From Bdellovibrionota bacterium (GTDB lineage: Bacteria > Bdellovibrionota_C > UBA2361 > JAFLCA01), in the NCBI GenBank assembly GCA_030584005.1, contig CP129486.1:685556-749555 (forward strand): DNA of 64,000 nucleotides, in the 5' to 3' direction. Below, piece after piece: positions 23,518-33,851 of the stretch. The position numbers were made by a program, and so were the translations under genes. Each line of letters begins with the position of its first letter. Positions within the stretch are counted from its first letter, which is position 1. Under the pieces are notes generated by a model, which was not told where the DNA came from, did not search any database, and was given only the letters and a program-made list of their open reading frames with translations.

Positions 23518-23540
23518 CGCCGTAACCTTGCGGGTAGCAT

Positions 23541-23954
23541 ATGGAAACGTTTTCCCTCAAACTATTGACCCCAACCGGGCTTCTACTTGATGAACAGGTC
23601 AAGTCGGTTACACTGCCGTCGGCCAACGGACAGATGGGTGTTCTGCCTGGACACACCCGTTATGTGGGGGTGCTTGGTGTAGGCATCTGTGAGGTAGAAC
23701 CGGCCGAGGGCAGTTCGCGAAAGTTTGTTATTGCCGGTGGTTTCTGCTCATTCGGTGACCAGGTACTGCAAATCCTGGCCGACTCGGTCGATACGAAAGA
23801 AGAGATCGATATGGAGCGATATGGCAAGGACCGCAAGGAGCTGGAGACCCTGGTCGCCCACGGCAGCACCTACACTCCAGAATGGCAGCAGGCTAGTAAG
23901 AAGCTGCACCGTATTGAAGCCATAGATAGGCTGGTAGGACGAAGCGCATTATAG
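23541..23954 (+). CDS. atpC: ATP synthase F1 epsilon subunit
   Basis: A 137-aa subunit with an N-terminal beta-barrel (FSLKLLTPTGLLLDEQVKSV, LPSANGQMGVLPGH) and a C-terminal helical part. It couples gamma to the c ring and can inhibit ATP hydrolysis. It ends the seven-gene operon. Genes for subunits a and c (atpB, atpE) are not here and must lie elsewhere. Confidence 0.94.
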   Translation: METFSLKLLTPTGLLLDEQVKSVTLPSANGQMGVLPGHTRYVGVLGVGICEVEPAEGSSRKFVIAGGFCSFGDQVLQILADSVDTKEEIDMERYGKDRKELETLVAHGSTYTPEWQQASKKLHRIEAIDRLVGRSAL

Positions 23955-24210
23955 CCGATGCAATGAGAATGCGGCCCTGGGCTCTCAGCCTCTTAGTCAT
24001 TCTCTAAATGAGCTCCTACCCAACCAGAACGCGCTCCAAGCTACGCAGGGGGCCTCGCGAGCCCCAGCCCGGGACGCTCCGTGCTTCTATCCCGAAAGGT
24101 GCATGAGCCAATCCGCATCGCGGCTAGCCCGCGCCCTGATTAGATTCAATTTTGGGGTGAGTTCCTCACACTCCAATTGAGGATATTTGGCAGTCTGATA
24201 CCATGCGCCC
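23955..24210. repeat. Post-operon intergenic region with a dispersed GC-rich repeat
   Basis: No gene is present. The block around 24029-24055 (GCGCTCCAAGCTA then GGGGGCCT) is closely similar to the reverse complement of 17405-17445 upstream of the atp operon. A shorter related string, CGGCTAGCC with CTGATT, recurs near 31305-31347. This could be a small intergenic repeat family of unknown role, possibly acting at transcript ends. Confidence 0.35.
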
Positions 24211-26493
24211 ATGCGAATTGTATGCATCGGCGGAGGTCCGGCGGGACTCTATTTCTCCATCCTCATGAAACTGGCAGATCCCGAATCTGTCATCGATGTG
24301 TATGAAAGGAACCCTCGCGGCAGCACTTTTGGATGGGGAGTGGTATTTTCTGATGCTACGCTCAATAACTTCCTTGCAGCCGATCCGGAGACCTGTAGCC
24401 AGATCAGGGACACCCTCGCACACTGGGATGATATTGAGGTGCATTTCAAAGGAGGAGTGGTCAGGTCCTCGGGACATGGTTTCTGCGGGATAGCTCGGAT
24501 ACGTTTGCTCCAGATCCTAGAGAATCGGGCTGAGTCCTTAGGGATACGGCTCCATTTCGGCACACCGGTCGATGATGAAGATTTTCCCAACGCCGACCTG
24601 ATCGTTGCCTCGGATGGCATCTTTAGTCGCACCAGAGAGAAGTACTCTCAGTTCTTCAAACCAGATCTGGAAAAACGAATCTGTCGCTACACCTGGCTGG
24701 GGACCAAGAAAGTATTCGACGCATTTACCTTCTTCTTCAAGGAGACCGAGCACGGCTGGTTCCAAGCGCACTGTTATAGGTTCGACAACGAACTGAGCAC
24801 CTTTCTTGTCGAGTGTCCTGAAGAAGTTTGGAAGAAGGCTGGTATCGATAAAATGGGAAAGGCCGAGAGCATCGCTTTTTGCGAGCAGCTCTTTGCGGAC
24901 CACCTGGATGGCGCTCGCCTCATCGCCAACAGCGATCACTTGGTCGGTTCGGCTGCTTGGATAAACTTCGTGCGAGTGCGAAGCGAACAATGGTTTTACA
25001 AGAACATCGTGCTCCTGGGTGACGCCGCTGCCACAGCCCATTTCAGCATCGGATCCGGCACCAAGCTCGCGATGGAGAGCGCCATTGCCCTAGTGCACTG
25101 CTTGAGGGAAGAGTCGTCTTTAGAGAAAGCTTTCACGCGCTACCAAGAACAGCGCTCCGTTGAGGTGCTGAAATTACAAAGTGCGGCCCGAAACAGCACC
25201 GATTGGTTCGAAAATGTCGCGCTCAGATCACAGCTACCGAAGGAGCAATTTGCGTACAGTCTTCTCACCCGTAGTCAAAGAGTCAGCCATGAGAATCTCA
25301 GGCTGAGAGACCGCGCATATCTCGAAGGCTACGAAACCTGGCTCGCCAAACACCTGACGGGGGCCTGCTTTGAAAAGCCCCGTGCACCGATGTTCCTCCC
25401 CTGTTCTCTGCGCTCGATGCAACTGACGAATCGCATCGTGGTTTCTCCCATGGCCATGTATAGCGCGGTAGAGGGTACTCCTGGGGAGTTCCACCTAGTT
25501 CACTTCGGCTCATTGGCACTTGGCGGGGCAGGGCTCATTTTTACCGAGATGACCAACGTCTCAGCAGACGCACGTATCACCCCCGGGTGCGCCGGACTTT
25601 ATAATGAGACACACCTGGCCGCCTGGAAGCGCATCGTGGATTTCGTGCACTCACATAGTCCGGCTAAGATCGGTCTCCAGCTCGGACATGCGGGACCGAA
25701 GGGATCCACACGGCTGGCCTGGGAGGGCATGGATCTGCCCCTTGAAGAGGACAGTTGGGAGATTATTGCTCCCTCGGCGATACCCTACACCCCAAAAAGC
25801 CGAGTGCCGCGCGAGATGACCCGTATGGATATGGAACGCGTACGTGATGATTTCGTGCGCTCTACCATGCTGGGTATTCGATGCGGCTTTGACATGCTTG
25901 AGCTCCATTGCGCCCACGGATACTTGCTCTCAAGCTTCATTTCCCCCCTCACCAACAAACGCAGCGATGAGTATGGCGGTTCGCTCGAGAATCGATTGCG
26001 TTTCCCCCTTGAAATCTTCAGGGCAATGCGCGCTGTATGGCCTCAGGAGAAGCCGATCTCAGTACGCATATCTGCGCACGACTGGGTCCCCGGAGGAACG
26101 GACTTAGCAGCTGCCGTTGAGATTGCCGCCCACTTCAAGGAAGCGGGGGCGGATCTGATAGATGTATCAAGCGGTCAGGTCTCCATCCAGCAGAAGCCCG
26201 TGTATGGGCGGATGTACCAGACGCCTTTTGCCGAACGCATTCGTCTCGAAGTCGGGCTCAAAACGATGGCCGTAGGGAGCATATTTGAGGCTGATCATGC
26301 AAACAGCATTATCGCCGCCGGACGGGCCGATCTTTGCCTATTGGCGAGACCGCATCTTGCCGATCCGCACTGGACGCAGCGTGCCGCTGCTGAACTGCGG
26401 TACGCCGAGCAGTGGTGGCCGCCCCAATATCTTTCGGCCAAGGGTCAGTTTGAAGCCAACATACAGCGCGCCAAGGAGGCGGCGGCGCTATGA
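24211..26493 (+). CDS. 2-Aminobenzoyl-CoA (anthraniloyl-CoA) monooxygenase/reductase-type fusion flavoprotein
   Basis: A 760-aa two-domain enzyme. Residues 1-385 form a FAD aromatic-ring monooxygenase (GGGPAGLYF at 8-16, [16 protein letters not shown] near 270). Residues about 395-755 form an old-yellow-enzyme FMN reductase ([39 protein letters not shown]). This fusion is characteristic of anthraniloyl-CoA monooxygenase of Azoarcus, which hydroxylates and then reduces the CoA-activated ring; salicylyl-CoA 5-hydroxylase is a close relative. The neighbouring aryl-CoA ligase and kynurenine genes favour anthraniloyl-CoA. First gene of a six-gene + strand operon; its stop overlaps the next start (ATGA). 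Confidence 0.88.
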   Translation: MRIVCIGGGPAGLYFSILMKLADPESVIDVYERNPRGSTFGWGVVFSDATLNNFLAADPETCSQIRDTLAHWDDIEVHFKGGVVRSSGHGFCGIARIRLLQILENRAESLGIRLHFGTPVDDEDFPNADLIVASDGIFSRTREKYSQFFKPDLEKRICRYTWLGTKKVFDAFTFFFKETEHGWFQAHCYRFDNELSTFLVECPEEVWKKAGIDKMGKAESIAFCEQLFADHLDGARLIANSDHLVGSAAWINFVRVRSEQWFYKNIVLLGDAAATAHFSIGSGTKLAMESAIALVHCLREESSLEKAFTRYQEQRSVEVLKLQSAARNSTDWFENVALRSQLPKEQFAYSLLTRSQRVSHENLRLRDRAYLEGYETWLAKHLTGACFEKPRAPMFLPCSLRSMQLTNRIVVSPMAMYSAVEGTPGEFHLVHFGSLALGGAGLIFTEMTNVSADARITPGCAGLYNETHLAAWKRIVDFVHSHSPAKIGLQLGHAGPKGSTRLAWEGMDLPLEEDSWEIIAPSAIPYTPKSRVPREMTRMDMERVRDDFVRSTMLGIRCGFDMLELHCAHGYLLSSFISPLTNKRSDEYGGSLENRLRFPLEIFRAMRAVWPQEKPISVRISAHDWVPGGTDLAAAVEIAAHFKEAGADLIDVSSGQVSIQQKPVYGRMYQTPFAERIRLEVGLKTMAVGSIFEADHANSIIAAGRADLCLLARPHLADPHWTQRAAAELRYAEQWWPPQYLSAKGQFEANIQRAKEAAAL

Positions 26494-27290
26494 AGACCAG
26501 TTCGCTCTTCGTCGATGGTGCACACGCCGCCATCACGGGCGGAAGCCGCGGCATCGGGCTCGCCGTTGCAGAGCAACTCGCCGCGCTTGGAGCACGGGTG
26601 AGCATACTCGCAAGGGAACCAGCCCGCCTCACTGCTGCCGCACAGCTCTTGAATTCGCGGTTCCCCAATTCCACATCTGCAGAATCAGTCGATGTGGGTG
26701 ATGCTCAAAGCGTGGTAAAGGCTTTCTCCCATATCACCGAAAGGCATGGCCCAGTACAGATCCTGATCAATAATGCGGGGGTAGGAGAGAGCTGCCCTTT
26801 CCATAAGAGCGATCTCGCCCTGTGGCAAAGGATGATAGACATCAATCTCACCGGTACGTACTTATGCTCACAGGCAGTCATCGCCTCGATGCTGCAGGCT
26901 GGGCAGGGAAGGGTCATCAACGTGGCGAGCACGGCCGGACTGCGTGGGTTTAAGTACGTCGCTGCGTACTGTGCCGCCAAGCATGGCGTCGTTGGACTGA
27001 CGAGGGCCCTAGCCGTTGAGTATGAGGGCAGGGGAGTCACCTTTAATGCTGTGTGCCCGGGCTATACAAAGACCGACCTGCTGGAGCAATCAATCGACAA
27101 TGCTGCCAAGAAGAGCGGTCGAACGAAGTCCGACATTGAGCATGAGTTAAAAGGTACAATGCCGGAGAAGCGCTTTGTCGAACCCAAGGAAGTCGCCGAG
27201 GTTATTGTTCGACTCTGCTCGACGGAGAGCAGCAGCGTCAACGGTGAGGCAATAGTAATAGACGGTTCACATCCGTTACCTGCTACATAG
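26490..27290 (+). CDS. SDR-family dehydrogenase, probable 3-hydroxyacyl-CoA dehydrogenase
   Basis: A 266-aa Rossmann-fold short-chain dehydrogenase. The cofactor loop is [11 protein letters not shown] (about 17-27), followed by NNAGVGES, the catalytic Ser in INVASTAG and the Tyr/Lys pair in [14 protein letters not shown]. The C-terminal DGSHPLPAT is usual for the family. In context it would oxidise a hydroxylated ring- or acyl-CoA intermediate after dearomatisation of anthraniloyl-CoA. The exact substrate is inference. Its start overlaps the monooxygenase stop by 4 nt. Confidence 0.85.
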   Translation: MKTSSLFVDGAHAAITGGSRGIGLAVAEQLAALGARVSILAREPARLTAAAQLLNSRFPNSTSAESVDVGDAQSVVKAFSHITERHGPVQILINNAGVGESCPFHKSDLALWQRMIDINLTGTYLCSQAVIASMLQAGQGRVINVASTAGLRGFKYVAAYCAAKHGVVGLTRALAVEYEGRGVTFNAVCPGYTKTDLLEQSIDNAAKKSGRTKSDIEHELKGTMPEKRFVEPKEVAEVIVRLCSTESSSVNGEAIVIDGSHPLPAT

Positions 27291-27306
27291 GATGAGGGGA
27301 GCGATC

Positions 27307-28116
27307 ATGAAGCTTAGCGCATACAGCCCGAAGCACTTTCTGTGGGAATGTCGGGATACCGTTGCCACGGTTACCCTTAATCGTCCTGAGCGCAAGAATC
27401 CCCTCACTTTTGAATCGTATGCCGAGCTCCGCGATCTGTTCCGCAGCCTTAGCGCGGTCGAGGATGTAAAGGCGGTCGTCATAACTGGGGCAGGGGATAA
27501 TTTCTGCTCCGGTGGTGATGTGCATGAAATAATCGGCCCCCTGGTGCAGATGGCTCCTGCGCAACGGCTTGCCTTTACCACTATGACAGGCGATCTCGTA
27601 AAAGCTGTTCGTCATGCGCCGCAGATAGTCATCGCGGCCATCGATGGTGTGTGTGTCGGAGCTGGTGCCGCTATTGCCATGGCGAGCGACCTACGCATCG
27701 GAACAGAGCGCAGTAAGGTTGCGTTCCTCTTTACCAAAGTAGGACTGGCCGGCTGCGATATGGGGGCCTGCGCGCTGCTCCCGCGCATCATAGGGCTTGG
27801 CCGTGCTGCCGAGCTTCTGTACACAGGGCGGGTAATGAACGGCTTGGAAGCCCTGCAATGGGGCTTCTTTAATGAGATCCAGGAGCCTGCCGCTCTTCTA
27901 AAGAGCTGCCAGTCCAAGGCCATGGAGTTCGCGCAGGGTCCGACATTTGCCCACGCTATGACAAAGCGGATGCTTGACCACGAGGCTGCCATGAGTATCG
28001 ACACCGCAATTTCAGCCGAAGCGGAATCACAGGCGCTCTGCATGGGCACCAAGGACTTTGAACGTGCCTATAAAGCCTTTGTCAGCAAAGAGAAGGTCCA
28101 TTTCCAGGGAAACTGA
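27307..28116 (+). CDS. Enoyl-CoA hydratase/isomerase family protein
   Basis: A 269-aa crotonase-fold protein. The oxyanion-hole segments are visible: [15 protein letters not shown] near 63 and [19 protein letters not shown] near 108-126. The C-terminal trimerisation region is normal. I chose ATG 27307, which has AGGGGAG six bases upstream, over the in-frame ATG 27292. In this operon it likely hydrates, or hydrolytically opens, a cyclic or unsaturated CoA ester; the catalytic acid positions would need alignment to decide which. Confidence 0.85.
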   Translation: MKLSAYSPKHFLWECRDTVATVTLNRPERKNPLTFESYAELRDLFRSLSAVEDVKAVVITGAGDNFCSGGDVHEIIGPLVQMAPAQRLAFTTMTGDLVKAVRHAPQIVIAAIDGVCVGAGAAIAMASDLRIGTERSKVAFLFTKVGLAGCDMGACALLPRIIGLGRAAELLYTGRVMNGLEALQWGFFNEIQEPAALLKSCQSKAMEFAQGPTFAHAMTKRMLDHEAAMSIDTAISAEAESQALCMGTKDFERAYKAFVSKEKVHFQGN

Positions 28117-28120
28117 GAAC

Positions 28121-29275
28121 ATGGCGGATACTTCTTACCTTAGTTGGCCATTCTTCGAAGCGCACCACCGCCAACTCGCCCAACGACTGCGAGCGGCCGG
28201 CGATACGATAGCCGATGATGCGAAGGGTTCCGATGAGTATACGATCGCATCGAAGTTGGTGCGGAAGCTGGCTGAGCATGGACTCCTCTCCGCTGCCGTC
28301 CCCACACTAGAAAACACAGCAGCGGCAGGGCTTGATGTGCGCTCCATATGCCTCAGTCGTGAACACCTTGCATACCATTCAGCCATGGCTGACTTTGTTT
28401 TTGCCATGCAGGGTCTTGGTAGCGGACCAATCTCGCTTTTCGGCACTCCCGCTCAACAACAGGAATACCTCCCGCGTGTTGCAAACGGCGAGAGTATAGC
28501 GGCGTTTGCCATCTCCGAAGCCGAGGCCGGTTCTGATGTAGCTTCGATTGCCTGCAGCGCAGAGAAGCGCGGGGGGGACTACATACTTAATGGCTCCAAG
28601 CACTGGATATCAAACGCTGGCATTGCCGGATTCTATGTGGTTTTCGCCCGCACCGGGGAAGCAGCAGGTGCGAAGGGCCTGAGCGCCTTTATAGTCGATG
28701 CGCATTCGAAGGGACTTGCGACCGAGCGCATCGATATTCTCTCCCCCCACCCCTTAGGGCGGCTCGTCTTCGAGAACTGCAAAGTTCCCGCCCGTAATCT
28801 TTTGGGAAATCCGGGAGAGGGTTTCAAGATCGCAATGGCCACACTAGATGTGTTTCGTTCGAGTGTAGGCGCGGCTGCCCTTGGCTTTGCCAGGCGAGCG
28901 CTTGATGAGGCCTGCCAGCATGCAAAGGCACGCAAACTGTTTGGCCAAAACCTTGCCGATTTCCAGATCACTCGTGAACGAATCGCCGACATGGCGCTTG
29001 AAGTGGACGCCAGCGCCCTTCTGGTGTACCGGGCTGCCTGGGTCAAGGACAGCGGTGCAGAGAGAGTAACGAAGGAGGCAGCAATGGCCAAACTGTACGC
29101 TACAGAGCACGCGCAGTTGATCATTGACCGAGCCATGCAGATGCTGGGCGGCGCAGGCCTTGTCGCAGAGAGTGTTTTGGAACGTCTCTACCGAGATATT
29201 CGACCACTTCGCATTTACGAGGGCGCCTCGGAAGTGCAGAAGTTGATCATTGCGGGCCAGATTTTAGGGAAGTGA
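28121..29275 (+). CDS. Acyl-CoA dehydrogenase
   Basis: A 384-aa FAD flavoenzyme. It shows [16 protein letters not shown] (substrate and FAD contact), [22 protein letters not shown], and the C-terminal [20 protein letters not shown] carrying the usual catalytic Glu region. It would desaturate an acyl-CoA produced from the dearomatised ring. ATG 28121 follows the hydratase stop by 4 nt; an upstream in-frame extension into the previous gene is rejected. It overlaps nothing and is followed one base later by the RidA gene. Confidence 0.9.
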   Translation: MADTSYLSWPFFEAHHRQLAQRLRAAGDTIADDAKGSDEYTIASKLVRKLAEHGLLSAAVPTLENTAAAGLDVRSICLSREHLAYHSAMADFVFAMQGLGSGPISLFGTPAQQQEYLPRVANGESIAAFAISEAEAGSDVASIACSAEKRGGDYILNGSKHWISNAGIAGFYVVFARTGEAAGAKGLSAFIVDAHSKGLATERIDILSPHPLGRLVFENCKVPARNLLGNPGEGFKIAMATLDVFRSSVGAAALGFARRALDEACQHAKARKLFGQNLADFQITRERIADMALEVDASALLVYRAAWVKDSGAERVTKEAAMAKLYATEHAQLIIDRAMQMLGGAGLVAESVLERLYRDIRPLRIYEGASEVQKLIIAGQILGK

Positions 29276-29276
29276 C

Positions 29277-29672
29277 ATGAAGATATTACAGCCACCAGAT
29301 TGGGTCCAGCCAAAGGGCTATGCTAATGGAATCAGCGCAGAGGGGAGGCTTGTGTTTGTTGCAGGTCAGATCGCCTTCGACGCGACGGGGAAGCTAGTCG
29401 GTTCAGATGTGGTAACACAGACCCGTCAAGCGCTGCACAACGTGGTAACAGTCCTTGCAGCCGGCAACGCCCGTCCCGCGCATGTAACCCGCATGACTTG
29501 GTATGTGAAGGACAAGCGAGACTACCTAGCCCAGGCTCCACGCATCGGGGAGATATATCGAGAGTACATGGGGCGTCATTACCCTGCCATGACCTTGATC
29601 CAGGTGGCCGATTTATTAGAGCAAGGCGCCCTTATAGAGATAGAAGCAACCGCCGTGGTTCCAAAGGAGTAG
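29277..29672 (+). CDS. RidA/YjgF/UK114-family enamine/imine deaminase
   Basis: A 131-aa trimeric Rid-family protein. Family marks are VFVAGQIAFDATGKLVG, TRQALHNVVTVLAAGNA, RMTWYVKD and the C-terminal IEIEATAVVPKE. Rid proteins hydrolyse reactive enamines and imines to ketones and ammonia; some are dedicated 2-aminomuconate deaminases. The ring of anthraniloyl-CoA keeps its amino group after reductive hydroxylation and forms an enamine, so a dedicated deaminase inside this operon makes chemical sense (inference). ATG 29277 is one base after the previous stop. Confidence 0.88.
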   Translation: MKILQPPDWVQPKGYANGISAEGRLVFVAGQIAFDATGKLVGSDVVTQTRQALHNVVTVLAAGNARPAHVTRMTWYVKDKRDYLAQAPRIGEIYREYMGRHYPAMTLIQVADLLEQGALIEIEATAVVPKE

Positions 29673-29678
29673 CTGACT

Positions 29679-31292
29679 ATGAAATACAGTGCTCATATGG
29701 ATGCGTTCGCATCCGAAGCCCTTCCCCCTAAGGAACTCTGGCCGCACCTCATACATATAGACGGCGTCTATCCGGATCGTTTGAATTGCGCCACGGAGCT
29801 GCTGGATCGCATGGTATCGTCGGGATATGCAAAGCGACCGCTTCTGCACACTCCTTCCGGCATATGGAGCTATGAGGATCTGCTTGTAAAGGCCAACCGC
29901 ATTGCCCACGTACTAGTGAAAGACTGCGCTCTGCTGCCTGGGCAAAGAGTCCTGCTGCGTGGAGCAAACTCGGCATGGCTTGCCGCCTGCTGGTTTGGGG
30001 TACTCAAGGCCGGCGGGGTATGCGTCACGACCATGCCGATGCTTCGATCTCGCGAGCTTGAATATATCATCGCCAAAGCAAAGGTGAACCTCGCTCTGTG
30101 CGCATACTCGTGCGTGGATGAGCTTATCCACGCGCAGGCAGCCTCGCCCGATTTGAAGCGCACCCTCGTGTACGGGCGTCCAGCTCCAGAAGCCGGTGAT
30201 TTGGATGCGCTCATCAACAAGCACAGTGATGCATTCGATAATGTTGAAACGGCATCCGATGACGTTGCAATCATCGGATTCACCTCCGGTACTACCGGCA
30301 AGGCAAAAGCTACGATGCATTTCCATCGCGATATTCTTGCTATCTGCGATGCGTTTCCGAAGCATGTGCTGAAACCAAATAAGGATGATGTGTTCTGTGG
30401 CACTCCGCCGCTTGGATTTACGTTCGGGCTCGGTGGGCTACTGCTGTTCCCCATGCGCATTGGGGCATCAACCCTGCTGCTCGAAAAGGCATCACCGGAA
30501 GAGCTCCTTAGCGCGATGCAGCAATATAAAGCTACTATCTGCTTCACCTCTCCCACATTCTATCGCGCGATGTTGGGAGCGGTCGGGAAGTATAACATCA
30601 GGTCCCTGAAGAAGTGTGTATCGGCGGGTGAAACACTTCCTCTGCCTACCTATGAAGCCTGGCTTAAGGCAACGGGCATCAAGCTCATAGATGGAATCGG
30701 TGCGACTGAGATGCTGCATATCTTTATCTCGTCATCCGAAGATGAGATCCGGCCGGGTGCAACCGGCAAGGTTGTGCCTGGTTATGAAGCAAAAGTCGTA
30801 GACGAACATCAGAATGAGCTGCCGCGCGGCAGTGTAGGATTACTCGCCGTACGTGGACCTACCGGGTGTCGCTATCTCGATGATATTGAACGACAGAAGG
30901 AGTACGTACGCGGAGGCTGGAACTATACGGGGGATGCCTACCTTCAGGACCAGGATGGTTATTTCTGGTTCCAGGCACGGGCTGACGACATGATTATCTC
31001 GTCAGGCTACAACATCGCCGGCCCAGAGGTTGAGAATGTCCTGCTCAGTCATAGCGCCGTGAAAGAGTGCGGCGTCGTGGCAAGTCCTGATCCAGAACGA
31101 GGCCATATCGTTAAAGCCTTTATCGTGTTGCACAATCCAACAGCAGCCGGTCCAGCGTTAGTTAAGGAGCTGCAAGACTTTGTAAAGTCAGAGATAGCTC
31201 CGTACAAATACCCACGGGCGATTGAGTTCGTCACCTCACTGCCAAGGACCGACACCGGAAAGCTGCAGCGCTTTCGCCTAAGGAACGGTTAA
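29679..31292 (+). CDS. Benzoate-CoA ligase-family acid-CoA ligase, probable 2-aminobenzoate-CoA ligase
   Basis: A 537-aa ANL-superfamily enzyme. The AMP-binding loop is IGFTSGTTGKAKATMHFHRD. The family marker GIGATEMLHIFISS is the version of A5 found in benzoate/2-aminobenzoate-CoA ligases, and the C-terminal PRTDTGKLQRFRLR holds the catalytic Lys. It would activate anthranilate to anthraniloyl-CoA with ATP and CoA, feeding the monooxygenase five genes upstream. ATG 29679 lies 6 nt after the RidA stop and closes the operon. Benzoate specificity cannot be excluded from sequence alone. Confidence 0.87.
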   Translation: MKYSAHMDAFASEALPPKELWPHLIHIDGVYPDRLNCATELLDRMVSSGYAKRPLLHTPSGIWSYEDLLVKANRIAHVLVKDCALLPGQRVLLRGANSAWLAACWFGVLKAGGVCVTTMPMLRSRELEYIIAKAKVNLALCAYSCVDELIHAQAASPDLKRTLVYGRPAPEAGDLDALINKHSDAFDNVETASDDVAIIGFTSGTTGKAKATMHFHRDILAICDAFPKHVLKPNKDDVFCGTPPLGFTFGLGGLLLFPMRIGASTLLLEKASPEELLSAMQQYKATICFTSPTFYRAMLGAVGKYNIRSLKKCVSAGETLPLPTYEAWLKATGIKLIDGIGATEMLHIFISSSEDEIRPGATGKVVPGYEAKVVDEHQNELPRGSVGLLAVRGPTGCRYLDDIERQKEYVRGGWNYTGDAYLQDQDGYFWFQARADDMIISSGYNIAGPEVENVLLSHSAVKECGVVASPDPERGHIVKAFIVLHNPTAAGPALVKELQDFVKSEIAPYKYPRAIEFVTSLPRTDTGKLQRFRLRNG

Positions 31293-31345
31293 TCAGAAAA
31301 TTGCCTGCACGGCTAGCCGCGATTTCGCGTGACGCTCCGCACTGA

Positions 31346-31774
31346 TTAGGCCTTTGCCACCACAGCCAAGGTGCAGCGTGATATGCACACAAGCTGCCCC
31401 TGGTCGTTTTCAATTCGCACTTCCCATACCTGCGTGCTTCTTCCCCTATGAATAGGCAGGCCGGTGCCTGTGACATATCCATCACGCACGGAGCGCAGGT
31501 GATTGGCATTTATCTCGATTCCCACAACATGAAAATTCTTTTCATCCACATTGAGCCATGCACCCACCGATGCGAGTGACTCTGCTAATACAACGGAGGC
31601 TCCGCCATGCAGAAGCCCGAAAGGCTGGCGAGTGCGCTGATCAACAGGCATACGAGCCACCACTCGCTCCGGATCGTAGTGCTGGAACTCGATGCCAATT
31701 GCCGCCTCAATGGAACTACTTGCACCGTTTTTGAGCTCTGCAATCTTACTGGCTAATCCTGGATTCATCGTCAT
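31346..31774 (-). CDS. Hotdog-fold thioesterase (PaaI/YbdB type)
   Basis: A 142-aa hotdog protein. The motif QPFGLLHGGASVVLAESLAS, then IEINANHLRSVRDG, matches PaaI-like acyl/aryl-CoA thioesterases. ATG 31774 was chosen because the protein then starts with the expected N-terminal helix; the longer upstream run lies within the cyclase gene and is not conserved-looking. It is the second gene of a two-gene - strand operon, 11 nt after the formamidase gene. It may recycle CoA from stalled aryl-CoA intermediates. It converges with the ligase gene. Confidence 0.85.
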   Translation of the reverse strand: MTMNPGLASKIAELKNGASSSIEAAIGIEFQHYDPERVVARMPVDQRTRQPFGLLHGGASVVLAESLASVGAWLNVDEKNFHVVGIEINANHLRSVRDGYVTGTGLPIHRGRSTQVWEVRIENDQGQLVCISRCTLAVVAKA

Positions 31775-31784
31775 CGCTCGCTCC

Positions 31785-32513
31785 TTATCCTGGCCAGTCA
31801 GACTTCTCGAACAACACCGGTGTGCAGGGAGACTCGCTGGCTCCCTCCAGGGGCAATGGAAACGCGGAGAGAAAGTATTGCCCTTCCGGGACATGGTCGA
31901 GCTTAAGCTGTTCAAACAGTAATGCCTGGCGCAACAATATGCGGTGGACTGGTCTGTTGCGAGAAGCGGGCTCGAAATCACTCGATTTCCACGATGTACC
32001 AAATGCATTAAAGCGCGGGTTGCTGGCGAGCCAGTGGGCGGCGCTTTCGGAGAGCACTAGGACGAAGCGCGAATCGTGAAACCCGTGCTTCGTCCTTGGA
32101 ACATCGCGGGCAGTAATAAAGAGTTTCTCTGGAACCTCAGCGGATCCGCTGACCCTCTGTACTGCGGAACGAAGCTCCTGCTCCGAAATGCGCCATACCG
32201 AGCTGCCCGCAGCACGCTCGGAGTCCACCCACTTTCCTCCTTGAAGCTGCACTACCAGTACGGGTCCATAAAAGCTGCGCATCGTGCGCTCTTGAAAAAA
32301 CCACTCTGCCGTTGCGGCGTCCTCTATGATGTGCGCGGGAAAGTCCACATGCGGGATGCTGTGCGGCCTCAGGGAATGCATCCCATAGTTCACCGGTGGA
32401 TGTGCCGGATCGTTCGAGTGAATGTCATACAGCACGGAACGCTCGTAGGCGGGCCCTTCGCCGAAAAGTCCGGGAACACCGACAGGAATGCAGGGACTTA
32501 AAATATAAGGCAC
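31785..32513 (-). CDS. Cyclase-family hydrolase, probable kynurenine formamidase
   Basis: A 242-aa metal-dependent hydrolase of the cyclase/KynB family. The metal-binding pattern HSIPHVDFPAH (H-x3-H-x-D-x3-H) at about residues 50-60 is intact. KynB hydrolyses N-formylkynurenine to kynurenine and formate. The assignment rests on the motif plus the neighbourhood: tryptophan dioxygenase and a kynureninase-like gene. It is somewhat longer and more divergent than classic KynB (about 210 aa). It is divergent from the kynureninase-like gene, with a 52-bp shared promoter gap. Confidence 0.75.
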   Translation of the reverse strand: MPYILSPCIPVGVPGLFGEGPAYERSVLYDIHSNDPAHPPVNYGMHSLRPHSIPHVDFPAHIIEDAATAEWFFQERTMRSFYGPVLVVQLQGGKWVDSERAAGSSVWRISEQELRSAVQRVSGSAEVPEKLFITARDVPRTKHGFHDSRFVLVLSESAAHWLASNPRFNAFGTSWKSSDFEPASRNRPVHRILLRQALLFEQLKLDHVPEGQYFLSAFPLPLEGASESPCTPVLFEKSDWPG

Positions 32514-32565
32514 TTCACCTCCATGCGAGACATGTTATGGTACGCACATTCAGGGTCTATGATCA

Positions 32566-33744
32566 ATGATACGCTCCTATAAGCATCTCTATTCGCGTTT
32601 CCTTTCAACGAATCCGGAGAGGCTGCACTTTGCAGCACACAGCCATCACTTATGGCCTGATGTAACTCGTGATGCTCAGCTTCAGGTCTGGGACGACGCG
32701 GCCAGGGAGATCGATGATAAATGGGATACTATCTTCGGATCGGTGATTCCCGAAGCGCAGTCGCATATAGCAAGGCTGCTTGAGCTGCCGCGACCGGACC
32801 TTATCGCCTTTGCGCCCAACACCCATGAGTTTGTGGTGCGGCTCCTATCCTGCTTTCCCGAGGAGCGACCCCTTCGCGTTCTAACCACAGATGGGGAGTT
32901 TCATAGCTTCTCGAGACAGCTCCAACGCTACCAGGAATTGCGGCGTGTCACGGCCGAGAGAGTGCCGGTAGAGCCCTTTGCAACCTTCGAGGATCGCTTC
33001 AAGAGCACACTGCAGGCCTCTCAGTGGGATCTCGTTTTTTGCAGCACCGTATTCTTCCAGTATGGGTATGCCCTCTCTAATCTTCAATCGATTGTCGACG
33101 CCGCCCCGCCAGAGACCAGCATAGTGTTCGATGGGTATCACAGTTTCTGCGCTCTGCCGATCAGCCTCAAGGGAGTTGCCGAGCGAGCCTTCTTCTTGGC
33201 GGGGGGCTATAAGTATGCGCAAGCAGGAGAAGGAGCATGCTTTTTGTGTGTTCCACCGTCTTGCCAGTTGCGCCCCCTGAACACCGGCTGGTTTGCCTCC
33301 TTCTCGACTCTCACCGATCAACAATCGAACATAGGTCAAATGCCCTTTGCCGATGATGCATTTCGATTCTGGGGAGCAACGTTCGACCCATCGGGGCTGT
33401 ATCGGTTTAACGCCGTGCAGAACCTTTTTCTACGGGAGGAGCTTGAGCCTAGAAAGATTCATGGGCATGTGCACTCTTTGCAGTCGCAGTTGCTGCGAGC
33501 ATTAGAAGAGCAGAATCCGGACTGTTTTAAGAACTGTGAGGTTTTACTGCACGATCCTGATTGGCACGGGCACTTTCTGAGCCTTAGGACACCGCAAGCC
33601 GACAAACTGTGCTCTGAGCTGCGCTCCCATAACATAATGGTGGATACACGCGGAGATCTCCTGCGCATAGGTATCGGACTGTATCACGACTCCAATGACG
33701 TCGATGAATTGCTACGCCGTCTACGGTGCTGCAGCCGCGTATAG
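32566..33744 (+). CDS. Class-V PLP-dependent enzyme, probable kynureninase
   Basis: A 392-aa fold-type-I PLP protein of aminotransferase class V. It shows HFAAHSHHLWPDVTRDAQL at the N-terminus, PLP-aspartate region VFDGYHSFCALP, and the Schiff-base Lys in LAGGYKYAQAGEGACFL followed by LNTGWFASFS. Classic KynU has a rather different set of blocks, so this is a divergent class-V member. Its position between a formamidase and tryptophan dioxygenase makes kynureninase (kynurenine to anthranilate plus alanine) the best guess. Other selenocysteine-lyase-like functions are possible. Confidence 0.7.
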   Translation: MIRSYKHLYSRFLSTNPERLHFAAHSHHLWPDVTRDAQLQVWDDAAREIDDKWDTIFGSVIPEAQSHIARLLELPRPDLIAFAPNTHEFVVRLLSCFPEERPLRVLTTDGEFHSFSRQLQRYQELRRVTAERVPVEPFATFEDRFKSTLQASQWDLVFCSTVFFQYGYALSNLQSIVDAAPPETSIVFDGYHSFCALPISLKGVAERAFFLAGGYKYAQAGEGACFLCVPPSCQLRPLNTGWFASFSTLTDQQSNIGQMPFADDAFRFWGATFDPSGLYRFNAVQNLFLREELEPRKIHGHVHSLQSQLLRALEEQNPDCFKNCEVLLHDPDWHGHFLSLRTPQADKLCSELRSHNIMVDTRGDLLRIGIGLYHDSNDVDELLRRLRCCSRV

Positions 33745-33851
33745 TGAGATCGCCGCACGCCCACTCTCAGACGACATTTCTCCCCCGAACATGCACTTCG
33801 GGAGGCCTTCCAGTCCGATATCTGCGTGAACCAGAGCGAGTAGCCTGCGCG
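33745..33851. terminator. Convergent intergenic region with a small hairpin
   Basis: Between the convergent kynureninase-like and dioxygenase genes, CTCCCCCGAA and TTCGGGAG (about 33780-33804) can form a hairpin with one bulge. No clear U-run follows on either side, so it is only a weak candidate for a shared transcript end. Confidence 0.35.
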
